DNA of 16,192 bases from JAZDCZ01 sp046757925 (GCA_046757925.1 JBHHZE010000063.1:1-16192), one strand, 5' to 3'; counted from the first letter of the stretch, positions 6,950 through 15,700 are shown. The notes: generated by a model from the sequence alone, not told the origin. A program made the numbers and translations.

Positions 6950-8287
6950 GTGAACAATCATTCACTTCGTGTCTACGACTCGATCCTCGGCATGCTTTCC
7001 AGCGTCGAGAACCCGACGCCTCTGGTTCGTCTCAACCGGGTCATCCCGTTCGAGCACACACAGGTATGTGCCAAACTGGAATGGTATAACCCGTTCGGAG
7101 CGGTCAAAGACAGGGTTGCGTTCAACATGGTGCGCGACGCAGAGGAGCGCGGCGATATAGCGGCGGGCCAAAAACTGGTGGAGCCCACGTCCGGCAATAC
7201 CGGTCTCGGGCTCGCCATGATCGCCAATGCAAACGGTTACAGCCTGACCACTCCCCTGTCCGACCAGATCCCACAAGAGAAACGAACCATGTTGCGGCTC
7301 TTCGGGACCGATGTGCTGGAACTGGCGGACACGCTGTGTCCCGCTCCGGGCGCACCTGAGGGTGCAATTGCAAAGGCGCAGGAGATCGCCGAGCAGCCCG
7401 ACTTCCATATGCTGAACCAGTACGGCAACGAAGCCAATCCGGAGGCCCACTACAAGACCACCGGACCAGAGATCTGGCGTCAGACAGAGGGCAGGGTGAC
7501 CCACTTCGTGGCAGGTCTCGGGACGTGCGGCACGATCACCGGGGTGGGCCGTTTCTTGAAGGAACATAACCCCAAGGTTCAGGTGCTGGGCGTTCACCCA
7601 GCCGAGGGTCACGATATCCCGGGTGTGCGCAGCATTCGCCAACTGCAGCAGACGCGCTTCTTCCATCCCGAGCAGTACGACGGGTTGGTGGAGATCCAGA
7701 ACCAAGAGGCATTCGAACTGAGCATGCGCTTGAACCGGGAAGAAAGTATCACTGCGGGACCGAGCTCGGCGATGGCTTTAGCAGGCGCGTTCAAGCTGAT
7801 CGCCGATGAACCGGGGAGCTTGGTTGTGGTGATCTTTCCAGACAGCGCCTTCAAATACGCGTCTTCGGTTGTGAAGCATCTTCCCGGGCTCGGTTCGGCG
7901 CCAGCGAGCGCGAAGAGCAAGCGGGAAGAGCTGCTCGACACGATGATCGAGAACGCCAGGATCAACCCCGACCTGACGCTAGACGCCAAAGCGGCCCACG
8001 ATCTGTGGCAGGAGCAGCATCCGTTGGTGATAGACGTACGGGACTACGCCGAATACCGCGCAACGCATATTCCCGGCGCCGTTAACGCTCCCCTTCTCGA
8101 GATGGCCGAGCACGTAGCCGACCTGCCCGAGGATCGCGACACACCGATCCTCACCGTGTGTCAGAGAGGCAACATGTCGCTGACCGGCGTTCTGTTCCTG
8201 CACAGTCTGGGCTACCAGGGGGCACGAAGCGTTACCGGTGGCATAAACGCGTGGCACGACATGGGCTTCGCCATCGAGTCGTCGTGA
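6950..8287 (+). CDS. Cysteine synthase-type PLP enzyme fused to a rhodanese domain
   Basis: This 445-residue fusion has an N-terminal fold-type II PLP enzyme of the CysK/CysM family, which makes cysteine from an activated serine and a sulfur donor. The PLP lysine is K53 in NPFGAVKDR, the substrate loop TSGNTG is at 80-85, the phosphate loop GTCGTITG at 191-198, and GPSSA at 270-274. A linker of about 30 residues leads to a rhodanese domain (about 345-440) with the active-site loop CQRGNMS at C404, which can carry a persulfide. I chose the GTG at 6950, one base after the sulfatase stop, because it gives the usual short leader before NPTPLVRL and has a G-rich stretch upstream. A longer in-frame ATG at 6860 lies inside the sulfatase. 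The fusion suggests sulfur is handed directly from rhodanese to the synthase. O-acetylserine or O-phosphoserine as acceptor cannot be decided. Confidence 0.92.
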   Translation: MNNHSLRVYDSILGMLSSVENPTPLVRLNRVIPFEHTQVCAKLEWYNPFGAVKDRVAFNMVRDAEERGDIAAGQKLVEPTSGNTGLGLAMIANANGYSLTTPLSDQIPQEKRTMLRLFGTDVLELADTLCPAPGAPEGAIAKAQEIAEQPDFHMLNQYGNEANPEAHYKTTGPEIWRQTEGRVTHFVAGLGTCGTITGVGRFLKEHNPKVQVLGVHPAEGHDIPGVRSIRQLQQTRFFHPEQYDGLVEIQNQEAFELSMRLNREESITAGPSSAMALAGAFKLIADEPGSLVVVIFPDSAFKYASSVVKHLPGLGSAPASAKSKREELLDTMIENARINPDLTLDAKAAHDLWQEQHPLVIDVRDYAEYRATHIPGAVNAPLLEMAEHVADLPEDRDTPILTVCQRGNMSLTGVLFLHSLGYQGARSVTGGINAWHDMGFAIESS

Positions 8288-8309
8288 GCGGGAAGGCCGA
8301 TCCCAGTCC

Positions 8310-9410
8310 ATGGACCGACGGGCCTTTCTAAGACACGCAACCGCATCCGCGGTGGGGATCCATATCTATCCCAACCAGGTCATGGCTGAAGGAGTAGCAC
8401 AGCACGCACTGGGGAACACGCAGGATCCCCGCGCGCTCATCATGGACGCTATGGGTGAGCTGCGTCCGATCTACGAGCCGGCGCTCGTGCGTGAAATGCT
8501 TGCGAGCGGCATGGACTCGATCACGGTGACGCTGTGTGACCCCAAGGTCCAGGGTGCGAAGGCGCTGGAACTGGCAGTGGACGGACTGATGGAGTACGAC
8601 CGCTATCTCGCTGGCCACCCCGACCTGTTCGTCAAGGCCACATCGGTTGCCGACGTCGACGAGGCACGCCGCTCGGAAAGGCTGGCGGTCTTCTATCTCT
8701 ATCAGAACGCAACCCAGTTCGGCGACGACCTGGATCGCGTCGACATGTTCTACCGACTGGGCCTCAGGAGCTGTCAGATCACGTACAACGAGCGCAACCT
8801 GTTTGGGGTAGGGTGCCGCGCTCAAGGCGACGACGGTGGACTCACCGAGTTCGGACGCGATCTCGTCGACCGTATGAACTCGCTCGGCATGCTGGTCGAT
8901 CTCTCACACGCTAACATGCGCACCATGGCCGATACGATCGAGCACTCGCGCATGCCGGTGACAATATCGCACACCGGTTGCGATGCCGTGCACGCACACG
9001 TTCGCAACACTACGGACGAGAACGTCCGGCGGTTAGCGGAGCACGGCGGCGTGGTGGGTATCTGCCAGTTGCGGCCGTTCCTGACGTTCGAGAGAGAAAA
9101 CAACCTGCACGCGTACTTCGACCACATCGATCACGCGGTCAAGGTCGCCGGCATCGAGCACGTGTGCATCGGGAGCGACCGCGATCATCGAGTCATCGAG
9201 ATGACGCCCGAGTACGTGGCGGAACTCAAGGCCGAAGAGGGAAGCCAGGTAATCAACAGCGAACTTCCCTACTTCATCGCCGAGCTGAACGGACCCAGAC
9301 GCATGGAAGTGGTGTGGGACGGACTCGCCGAGCGGGGGTACTCCGAAGATGAGATCGAGAAGATCATGGGGCTGAACCTCTATCGCCTCTACCAAGAGGT
9401 GATCGGCTGA
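8310..9410 (+). CDS. Peptidase M19 (membrane dipeptidase)-like exported protein
   Basis: This 366-residue protein belongs to the renal/membrane dipeptidase superfamily, zinc TIM-barrel enzymes that split dipeptides. The N-terminus MDRRAFLRHATA has a twin-arginine-like motif (R3-R4), so export by Tat is possible, although the hydrophobic part is weak. Conserved segments are ITYNERNLFGVGC (157-169), DLSH with H200, ISHTGCDAVHAHVRN with H221, and CIGSDRD with D290, matching later metal and substrate positions. The N-terminal HxD metal motif of classical members is not present (IMDAMGELR at 44-52), and the usual bridging Glu region reads LYQNATQF (130-137). This looks like a divergent M19 branch whose chemistry may differ. 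It starts 22 bp after the cysteine synthase and is probably last in the operon. Alternatives are a non-peptidase amidohydrolase or a pseudo-enzyme. Confidence 0.85.
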   Translation: MDRRAFLRHATASAVGIHIYPNQVMAEGVAQHALGNTQDPRALIMDAMGELRPIYEPALVREMLASGMDSITVTLCDPKVQGAKALELAVDGLMEYDRYLAGHPDLFVKATSVADVDEARRSERLAVFYLYQNATQFGDDLDRVDMFYRLGLRSCQITYNERNLFGVGCRAQGDDGGLTEFGRDLVDRMNSLGMLVDLSHANMRTMADTIEHSRMPVTISHTGCDAVHAHVRNTTDENVRRLAEHGGVVGICQLRPFLTFERENNLHAYFDHIDHAVKVAGIEHVCIGSDRDHRVIEMTPEYVAELKAEEGSQVINSELPYFIAELNGPRRMEVVWDGLAERGYSEDEIEKIMGLNLYRLYQEVIG

Positions 9411-9462
9411 GGGTTGCAGAGTGGGCCGGGTGGATCCATCTGAGAATCTCCTGATGTACCGC

Positions 9463-9492
9463 TTGCCAGCTACCGGGGAAATCGCATAAACT
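9463..9492 (+). promoter_or_regulatory. Candidate promoter for hicB-hicA
   Basis: TTGCCA (9463-9468, 5 of 6 to the -35 consensus) and TAAACT (9487-9492, 4 of 6 to the -10 consensus) are 18 bp apart, about 20 bp ahead of the hicB start. The region after the dipeptidase stop contains no other gene. Confidence 0.35.
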
Positions 9493-9500
9493 CAATAAGC

Positions 9501-9508
9501 AAGGAGGT
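9501..9508 (+). promoter_or_regulatory. Strong Shine-Dalgarno for hicB
   Basis: AAGGAGGT lies 4 nt before the ATG at 9513. It is the closest match to the full anti-16S sequence in this window and implies high antitoxin translation. Confidence 0.75.
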
Positions 9509-9512
9509 CGCG

Positions 9513-9716
9513 ATGAAGCTTCGAGTGGTTTTAGAGCGGTGTGAAGACGGTGGGTATACGGTTCGGGTGCCGGCGTTGCCGGGGTGTATCAGCGAGGGCG
9601 ACAGCCGCGATGAGGCTCTCGCCAATATCGAGGAGGCGATTGGGCTGTACTTGGAACCGGTCGAGGATGACGCGCTATTGGCCACGGACGCGGAGGTTGT
9701 TGAGATCGCCGTATGA
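9513..9716 (+). CDS. hicB: HicB-type antitoxin (short form)
   Basis: This 67-residue protein has the partial RNase H-like HicB fold. The pattern is MKLRVVLERCEDGGYTVRVP followed by ALPGCISEGDSRDEALANIEEAI (residues 21-43), where PGC-x-SEGD-x-x-x-EAL-x-NI-x-EAI is the family signature. HicB neutralises the HicA mRNA interferase by binding it and usually autoregulates the operon. No clear helix-turn-helix or ribbon-helix-helix tail follows, so this short form may need its partner to bind DNA, or may not bind it at all. It overlaps the next gene by 4 bp (ATGA), giving tight translational coupling. It has the best ribosome binding site of the window and comes before its toxin. Confidence 0.85.
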   Translation: MKLRVVLERCEDGGYTVRVPALPGCISEGDSRDEALANIEEAIGLYLEPVEDDALLATDAEVVEIAV

Positions 9717-9940
9717 CCAAGGTGCCGAGCCTGAACTACCAGCCGGTAGTCCGGGCGCTGCGCCGGGATGGGTGGGTCGTGGTGCGGCAACGCGGTAGTC
9801 ACATTCGGCTCCAGAAGCACACATCTGAAGAAACTCTCAAGCTCATAGTACCGGCATACCGCCCGATCAAGCGGTCCACGCTGGCGCACATTCTGAAGCA
9901 GGCTCGCCTTACGGTTAGCGAGTTTGAGCAGCTGCTCTGA
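9713..9940 (+). CDS. hicA: HicA-type mRNA interferase toxin
   Basis: This 75-residue protein has the small double-stranded-RNA-binding-like HicA fold. VVRALRRDGWVVVRQRGSHIRL contains the family G-S-H motif with catalytic H30, followed by the basic, hydrophobic segment leading to IVPAYRPIKRSTLAHILKQARL, which is typical of HicA. HicA cleaves mRNA and tmRNA to arrest growth when not bound by HicB. Its start overlaps the hicB stop by 4 bp. The order (antitoxin then toxin) is the reverse of the classical hicAB locus but is known in other genomes. Key residues are intact, so it is probably functional. Confidence 0.88.
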   Translation: MTKVPSLNYQPVVRALRRDGWVVVRQRGSHIRLQKHTSEETLKLIVPAYRPIKRSTLAHILKQARLTVSEFEQLL

Positions 9941-9945
9941 ATTTG

Positions 9946-9972
9946 CACGTTCAGCCATCCCCACTGAACGTG
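9946..9972. terminator. Hairpin between convergent hicA and M20 peptidase genes
   Basis: CACGTTCAG (9946-9954) and CTGAACGTG (9964-9972) form a perfect 9-bp stem with a 9-nt loop. It sits in the 47-bp space between the converging hicA stop (9940) and the minus-strand peptidase stop (9988). No strong T-run follows on either strand, so it may work as a bidirectional terminator only with other factors, or as an mRNA 3'-end stabiliser. Confidence 0.5.
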
Positions 9973-9987
9973 ACCCAACCCCCCTTG

Positions 9988-11316
9988 CTACGGGATCGAG
10001 TTGCCCCGAGCGAGCCGATACAGCAGCACCGCCGCCCGTTTGGTTTGCATGGGCAGCGTTCTCAAGTCGGCGGTTTCTTTCACGGTGTGGTCGTCGTGTC
10101 CCATTAGCCCGATGCCGTCGAGTGCCATATCCACGAGACCGGTGGTGAACGACACATCGGCGGCGCCGGCCTTTCTGGGGTCTACGGCGCTCACCGGTCC
10201 CAGCCCCAAGTCGCGACTGGCCCGATCGAACATCTGAAGCAGGCGCTTGTTCCCCGCGGTTGGCGCGAGCGGTGGATAGCCGTCGTTAAACGTGATTTGA
10301 GCCGAGGTGTGCGGGCGGTGTTGGCTCACAATCGCGCGCATCCGGGCCTTGGCGCTCTCGAGTTGCTCGAGCGTGAGTGTACGGATGTCGCCCGACACCA
10401 CGGCAGACTCGGCGACGACATTGGTTTTGCCGAACGCGGTACCGCGGGCCTGGCTCGCACTGAAGTCGGCGTCGGTTCCGCCCACCACCAGGCCGGGGTT
10501 GAACGTGAGGTTGGGCTCACCGGACAACTCTTCGTAGAAACTGTTTAGGATGCGAGCCGCCTCATAGATCGCGCCGGCGCCAACGTCCGCCCGAAAAATC
10601 TGTGAGGAATGTGCCGGCGTCCCGTTGGTCTCGAGCTGCCAACCCGAAGCCCCGCGCCGCGCGATCACCGCAGTACGGGGATCTCCGTCTCCGTCCTCGA
10701 ACGCAATCGCGTGATCGGCGGCACGGGCCGCATCGATGAGTGCCTTGCGGGCCAACCTCAACGGCCTACCCGACTTCTCTTCGTCGCCCGTCATCACCAC
10801 CGTGATACTCATGTCCTCGAGCAGGCCGGAGGCCTGGAGCGCCTTCAACGCCTGAACGATGATCACGTCTCCGCCCTTCATATCGATGATCCCCGGTCCC
10901 GTGGCCGTGGAGTCGTTCAACAGTTGGAATCGTTGAAACGGACTGTCCGGCTCGAACACCGTGTCGAGATGTCCTATCAATAGGAGCCGAGGACCGTTGC
11001 CGGTGCCCGCGTGCTCTGCCACGAGATGTCCCGCTCGTTGGAACGCGTCGCCGTCTACCCAGCGTGTGCTGAACCCGAGAGCGTCCAGTTCGGCCATGAA
11101 CACGCGACCGACCTCGCGAACACCTGCAAAGTTCATGGTTCCGCTGTTGATGTTGACCACCCGTTCCAGCAGGCTGAGCGCTTCCTCGTTATGCACATCG
11201 ACGTAACGAGTCAGTTGACGCTCGGTGCGGGAAAGCGACTGTTGCGCCGCGAGCGGCGCCGGAATGTTCAGGGCCGTAACGGCCGTGATGGCCAGACAAG
11301 ACATGATACCGCGCAT
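9988..11316 (-). CDS. Secreted M20 family metallopeptidase (glutamate carboxypeptidase-like)
   Basis: This 442-residue zinc exopeptidase of the M20 (CPG2/ArgE/DapE) family is expected to remove C-terminal amino acids from peptides or conjugates outside the cytoplasm. The start is the ATG at 11316 because GGAG lies 6 nt upstream and the protein then begins with a signal peptide (MRGIMSCLAITAVTALNI...APLAAQQ, cleavage near AAQ). A longer frame to 11406 would add 30 unrelated residues and run into the next gene. Metal and catalytic residues are visible: H116 and D118 in GHLDTV, D145 in GIIDMKGG, E179-E180 in TGDEE, E207 in AFEDGDGD, and H410 in GHDDHTVKETAD. A dimerisation lid domain occupies the middle. 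It converges with hicA and follows the ATPase gene by 67 bp on the same strand. Its substrate is unknown. Confidence 0.92.
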   Translation of the reverse strand: MRGIMSCLAITAVTALNIPAPLAAQQSLSRTERQLTRYVDVHNEEALSLLERVVNINSGTMNFAGVREVGRVFMAELDALGFSTRWVDGDAFQRAGHLVAEHAGTGNGPRLLLIGHLDTVFEPDSPFQRFQLLNDSTATGPGIIDMKGGDVIIVQALKALQASGLLEDMSITVVMTGDEEKSGRPLRLARKALIDAARAADHAIAFEDGDGDPRTAVIARRGASGWQLETNGTPAHSSQIFRADVGAGAIYEAARILNSFYEELSGEPNLTFNPGLVVGGTDADFSASQARGTAFGKTNVVAESAVVSGDIRTLTLEQLESAKARMRAIVSQHRPHTSAQITFNDGYPPLAPTAGNKRLLQMFDRASRDLGLGPVSAVDPRKAGAADVSFTTGLVDMALDGIGLMGHDDHTVKETADLRTLPMQTKRAAVLLYRLARGNSIP

Positions 11317-11383
11317 ACGCTGCTCCACAGCAATAGAGTTAATCAGTTCGCGTGTATCTCTAATGTTGCGATTCTTTGGCTCG

Positions 11384-12553
11384 TCACACTTTCCGCGCGA
11401 GACCATCGATCTTGGTCCATGCGATAACAGCTACGCCCTTCCTGGTTTGTCGATCCTGGCCGCCGTACACGAGGGTCGGATTTCTTGCCACCGACCCGGC
11501 CAGGTCGACCCAACGGAGGAGCCCGTCCATCCAGTCAGCGCCAATCGTTGCACCGGACTTGATTTCTATGGGCGTGAGGTGGTTACCATGATCGGCGATC
11601 ACGTCGACCTCGTATCCGACATGACTACGCCAGAAGAAAAGGTTGTCGGCTTTTCCTCTGGCAGCTCTTCCTTTCAATAACTCGACGATGACCCAGTTTT
11701 CGAAGAGTGCTCCACGGAGAGGATGTGTTATGAGTTGATCTGCAGACTCGATGCCCAGCAATCGCGCGGCGAGCGCAGGATCGTAAAAGAAAAGTTTTGG
11801 CGTCTTCACCAACCGCTTGCGGAAGTTGCGACGGTGCGGCTGAAGGAGGAATGCAATGAAGCTACTCTCCAGAATTCCCAGCCACGAGCGAACCGTAATC
11901 TGGTTGATTCCTGCGTCACCGCCAATCCGTGACATGTTCAAGAGTTGTCCGACGTTTCCCGCACAGAGTCGCACGAATCGCTGGAATGAGTTCAGGTCGC
12001 GGATGTTGAGCAACTGTCGTACATCCCGTTCGACGTACGTCGTTATGTAGGCATCAAGCCATCGTTCTGGAACAACTGGTTGGTCGTAAAGCGGTGGATA
12101 GCCGCCTTTGAAGAGCATCTCCTCTAGGGAATCGGGAGCGCAGTGTGCGCGGTGCAATTCACCGAACGAAAACGGAAGCAGTCGGAGGAAACCGACACGC
12201 CCTGCCAGTGATTGTGTGAGTTGTTCCATGAGCCCGAAATGCTGAGAACCGGTGAGGATGAACTGGCCTGGCACATTCCGTTGGTCCACAATCAATTGAA
12301 GATAGGAAAACAGCTTGGGGCAGCGTTGTGCTTCATCAATGACGGCTCCCTCGGGATACTGGGCCAAGAAGCGGCGGGGGTCCTCGGTGGCGAACAGCAG
12401 AGTGTCTGGTGCTTCGAGATTCACGTAAGGTTTCTTCGCGAACACGGCACGTGCCAACGTGGTCTTTCCCGCCTGCCGCGGCCCTACGACCGCGAGGATC
12501 TTGAACTCACGTGCCAGAGCCCTGGCCAGCTTGGCCTGCTGTCTGGGAATCAT
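11384..12553 (-). CDS. AAA-type ATPase with DUF4143 domain
   Basis: This 389-residue protein is of the AAA_14/DUF4143 type. Walker A is GPRQAGKTT (24-32), Walker B AVIDEA (70-75), and sensor-like FILTGSQ is at 98-104. The C-terminal DUF4143 part (about 165-389) includes LFENWVIVELL and then GYEVDVI...PIEIKSG (313-334). The spacing of E315, D317, E330 and K332 recalls PD-(D/E)xK nuclease cores. Members occur widely and patchily in bacteria and archaea, and their role is not established. The gene appears less GC-rich than its neighbours by eye and has an AT-rich upstream region, suggesting horizontal gain. It is complete and transcribed divergently from the large propeller gene. ATP binding is well supported; nuclease activity is speculation. 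Confidence 0.9.
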   Translation of the reverse strand: MIPRQQAKLARALAREFKILAVVGPRQAGKTTLARAVFAKKPYVNLEAPDTLLFATEDPRRFLAQYPEGAVIDEAQRCPKLFSYLQLIVDQRNVPGQFILTGSQHFGLMEQLTQSLAGRVGFLRLLPFSFGELHRAHCAPDSLEEMLFKGGYPPLYDQPVVPERWLDAYITTYVERDVRQLLNIRDLNSFQRFVRLCAGNVGQLLNMSRIGGDAGINQITVRSWLGILESSFIAFLLQPHRRNFRKRLVKTPKLFFYDPALAARLLGIESADQLITHPLRGALFENWVIVELLKGRAARGKADNLFFWRSHVGYEVDVIADHGNHLTPIEIKSGATIGADWMDGLLRWVDLAGSVARNPTLVYGGQDRQTRKGVAVIAWTKIDGLARKV

Positions 12554-12570
12554 CGAATAGTAAGCTTACA

Positions 12571-12599
12571 AATACAGAATACAATTATGATATTGTAAA
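12571..12599 (-). promoter_or_regulatory. Candidate promoter of the DUF4143 ATPase
   Basis: On the minus strand TTTACA (12599-12594, 5 of 6 to the -35 consensus) and TGTATT (12576-12571, 4 of 6 to the -10 consensus) are 17 bp apart. The -10 lies 17 bp before the ATG that begins at 12553, giving a short leader. The stretch is the most AT-rich of the window. Confidence 0.45.
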
Positions 12600-12641
12600 C
12601 TACTCACTCTGGTAAGATTATCAAGAGGCTCCGTGGAAGAA

Positions 12642-12659
12642 CCCGCCCTTCAGGGCGGG
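12642..12659. repeat. Strong GC hairpin (CCCGCCC-TTCA-GGGCGGG) in a divergent intergenic region
   Basis: A perfect 7-bp stem CCCGCCC/GGGCGGG with a TTCA loop is preceded by GGAAGAA. Hairpins of this appearance are common near the right ends of IS200/IS605 (tnpB-type) elements. No tnpA or tnpB is present here, and because the flanking genes diverge, a terminator for either is not expected. It may be a solo insertion-sequence end, a miniature element, or the end of an unannotated small RNA. Confidence 0.5.
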
Positions 12660-12700
12660 ACTCCCAAGACTACGTTGCATATATGCTCATCTCCGTAATC

Positions 12701-12714
12701 TGTCGCTGGCGACA
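12701..12714. promoter_or_regulatory. Palindrome upstream of the large propeller gene, operator candidate
   Basis: TGTCGC and GCGACA are perfect inverted 6-mers separated by TG, four bases before a consensus-like TTGACA (12719-12724). The position suggests an operator next to a -35 box for the gene starting at 12798. However, no good -10 box is found at 16-18 bp spacing, so the promoter itself is not supported. Confidence 0.35.
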
Positions 12715-12797
12715 TATCTTGACACACCCCCACCCACGGGCGTAACTCACACTATCTACGCAGTACCTCGACCCCCCTTCCGACTTCGAGGAAAACG

Positions 12798-15700
12798 ATG
12801 CGGTTCATGACTTGGGTAGTTCGTAATGTTTCCAGCAGGACGTTACTCGCCACTGCTATCTCAATTATCACACTCGGCGGATTCACAAATGCGGTTGCAC
12901 AGCAGATCACGCCGGATCTCTACAGCGGGCTCAAGTACCGCTACATAGGACCTATCGGAAACCGCACGTCGGCTGTGGTCGGCGTGCCGGGCGACCCGAT
13001 GGTTTACTACGTGGGGGCGTCTTCCGGCGGCATCTTCAAGTCGGTGGACGCAGGGCTCAACTGGACTCCCATCTTCGACGATCAGCCGGCCCAATCGATC
13101 GGTGCGCTCGCCATCGCGCCGTCGGACCCCAACATCGTCTGGGCGGGAACGGGCGAGGCGTGGGTGAGGAGCAACATCTCCATCGGCAACGGTGTCTACA
13201 AGTCCACCGATGCGGGCCGCACCTGGCAGCACATGGGTCTGGACAGGACGGGACGCATCGGGCGGATCGTGATCGATCCCCGCGATCCCAACATCGTGCA
13301 CGTTGCGGCGGTGGGTCATTCTTACGGTCCGCAGCAGGAACGCGGCGTGTTCCGCACCACCGACGGCGGCAAGACGTGGGAGCACACGCTGTTCGTCGAC
13401 GAGAACACGGGCGCGTTTGAGATCGCCATGAACCCGAGCAATCCTCGCATCCTGTTTGCGGGCACGTGGCCGCTGGTCATTAGAACGTGGGGACGGGAGA
13501 GCGGTGGGCCGGGTGGCGGTATCTATCGCTCGCGCGATGGGGGTGCAACGTGGCAGCGGCTTGAGGGTCACGGCCTGCCCAAGCCTCCGATCGGCAAGGT
13601 GGGTCTGGCGATTGCGCCGAGTAATCCCGAAGTGGTGTACGCGTTGATGGAGACCGGTCACCCCAATCGCGGCGTGCTGTGGCGATCGCATGACGGCGGT
13701 GACAATTGGACCCTGGTGAGTTACGACCGGATCCTGAACGAACGGCCGCATTACGCATCGCGCGTCATGGTGTCGCCGGCCGACGAGAACGAGGTCTATT
13801 TCGCGGCCAACAGTCACAGCATCTCTTACGACGGCGGTGTTACCACCGAGCGGTCGGGCTGGGGTGGCGACACGCACGACATGTGGGCGGACCCGTTGAT
13901 TCCCGACAGGATGATGATCAGCAGTGACGGCGGTGCGATGATCACGCTCAATCGCGGCAAGAGTTGGAACAGAATAGCGCTGCCGGACGCGCAGATGTAT
14001 CACGTTTCCGTGGACAATCAGGTCCCCTACTACGTGTACGGTGGCATGCAAGACAGGGGAAGCTGGAAGGGGCCCAGTACCGAGGGCTTGGGTCGCGGAC
14101 GCTTCAGGCGCGGTCCGTCACAGTGGGCCCCCACCGCGGGCGGTGAAAGCGGTTTCATCGTGGTCGATCCCGTAGATCACAACATCGTGTGGGGCGGGAG
14201 CTACATGGGTGGTTTGACCAAGGTCGATTACCGTACCGGTTTCGTGCGCAGTGTCAAGGTTTGGCCGGAAGCCGACTACGGTGCATCCGCCGGCGAGGTG
14301 AAATATCGCTTCAACTGGACGTTCCCGATTACCATTTCGCCGCACGATCACAACAAGGTGTACGTGGGGAGCCAGTACGTACATCAAACTACCGACGGCG
14401 GGGAAAGCTGGACGATCATAAGTCCCGATCTCAGCACCAACGACCCGAGCAAGTTGGTTTCGTCGGGTGGTCTGACCAAGGACAACATCGGCGTCGAGTA
14501 TGCGGAACTCGTGTTTGCGATCGCCGAGTCGCCGCTGGAGGCAGGGCTGATTTGGGCGGGCACCAACGACGGTCTGGTACACGTGACGCGCGATGGCGGC
14601 GGCACGTGGACCAACGTCACCAAGAACATCCCCGATCTGCCGGAGTGGGGTACCGTGAGCAACATCGAGCCTTCCAGGTACGACGCGGGTACGGCGTATA
14701 TCACGGTCGACTTCCATCAGATGAACAACCGCGACCCGTTTATCTACAAGACAACCGACTACGGCAAGAGTTGGAAATCCATCAGCTCCGATATCCCTAA
14801 GAGCGTGTTCAGTTACGTCCATTGGATCGCGGAAGATCCCGTACGCCAGGGGTTGCTGTACGTGGGCACCGAAAACGCGATCTACGTGTCGTTCGACGAC
14901 GGTCGGCACTGGCTCCCGCTGCAAAACAATCTGCCGCATGCGCCGGTCCACCACATGGTCGTTCAGGAGCAGTTCAACGACCTGGTACTGGCGACGTACG
15001 GGCGGGGTTTCTGGATCATGGACGACATCACGCCACTCCAGCAGCTCACCAACGATGTGCTGGCATCTGATGCGCACCTGTTCCAACCGCGGCCGGCGTA
15101 TCGCATGCACAGCGTGACGGGTGGTCCCAGGGGGAACGCAACGGCGTATATCAACTACTACTTGAAGAGCAAGCCGACAGGTAAGGTACAGGTCTCGATA
15201 CTGAACGACCGCGGTGAAACCATAAGAACCCTCGAGGGCACCAAGCGTCCGGGCATCAACCGTGTCAGGTGGGATCTGCGCCACGAGCCCGTCAAACAGG
15301 CCAGGCTTCGCACGAAGCCGCCCGGCAATCCGCATGTCGTGGAAGAGAAGAGATTCCGCACCACGTGGGAGCGCGAGGGTTGGTTCCCGATCCTGAGTTG
15401 GGGGACAGGTGGTGGATTCCAGGGGATAATGGTTGCGCCGGGCACATACACGGCCAAGCTGACCGTTGGCGACTCCGAGTACACGCAACAGCTCGTCGTA
15501 AGAAAGGACCCGCGTTCCGAGGGGACGGTGGCTGACATCCAGGCGCAGGTGGCGCTGCAGTTGGAGTTGCGTGACGACATCAAGACCACGGCGGGCATGA
15601 TCGACGACATAGAAGGGATCAAGAAGCAACTCAACGACTTGAAAGATGCGCTGGATGGCGATGACGGTGCAGCGGTAGTGGTCAGAGGCGCCGACTCGCT

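Noticed and set aside
12719..12760. Full sigma70 promoter for the propeller gene based on TTGACA
   Set aside because: The -35 box is perfect, but the hexamers at 16-18 bp spacing match the -10 consensus at no more than three positions.
12861..14051. Minus-strand open frame of 396 codons opposite the propeller N-terminal half
   Set aside because: Same antisense shadow effect; no domain recognised.
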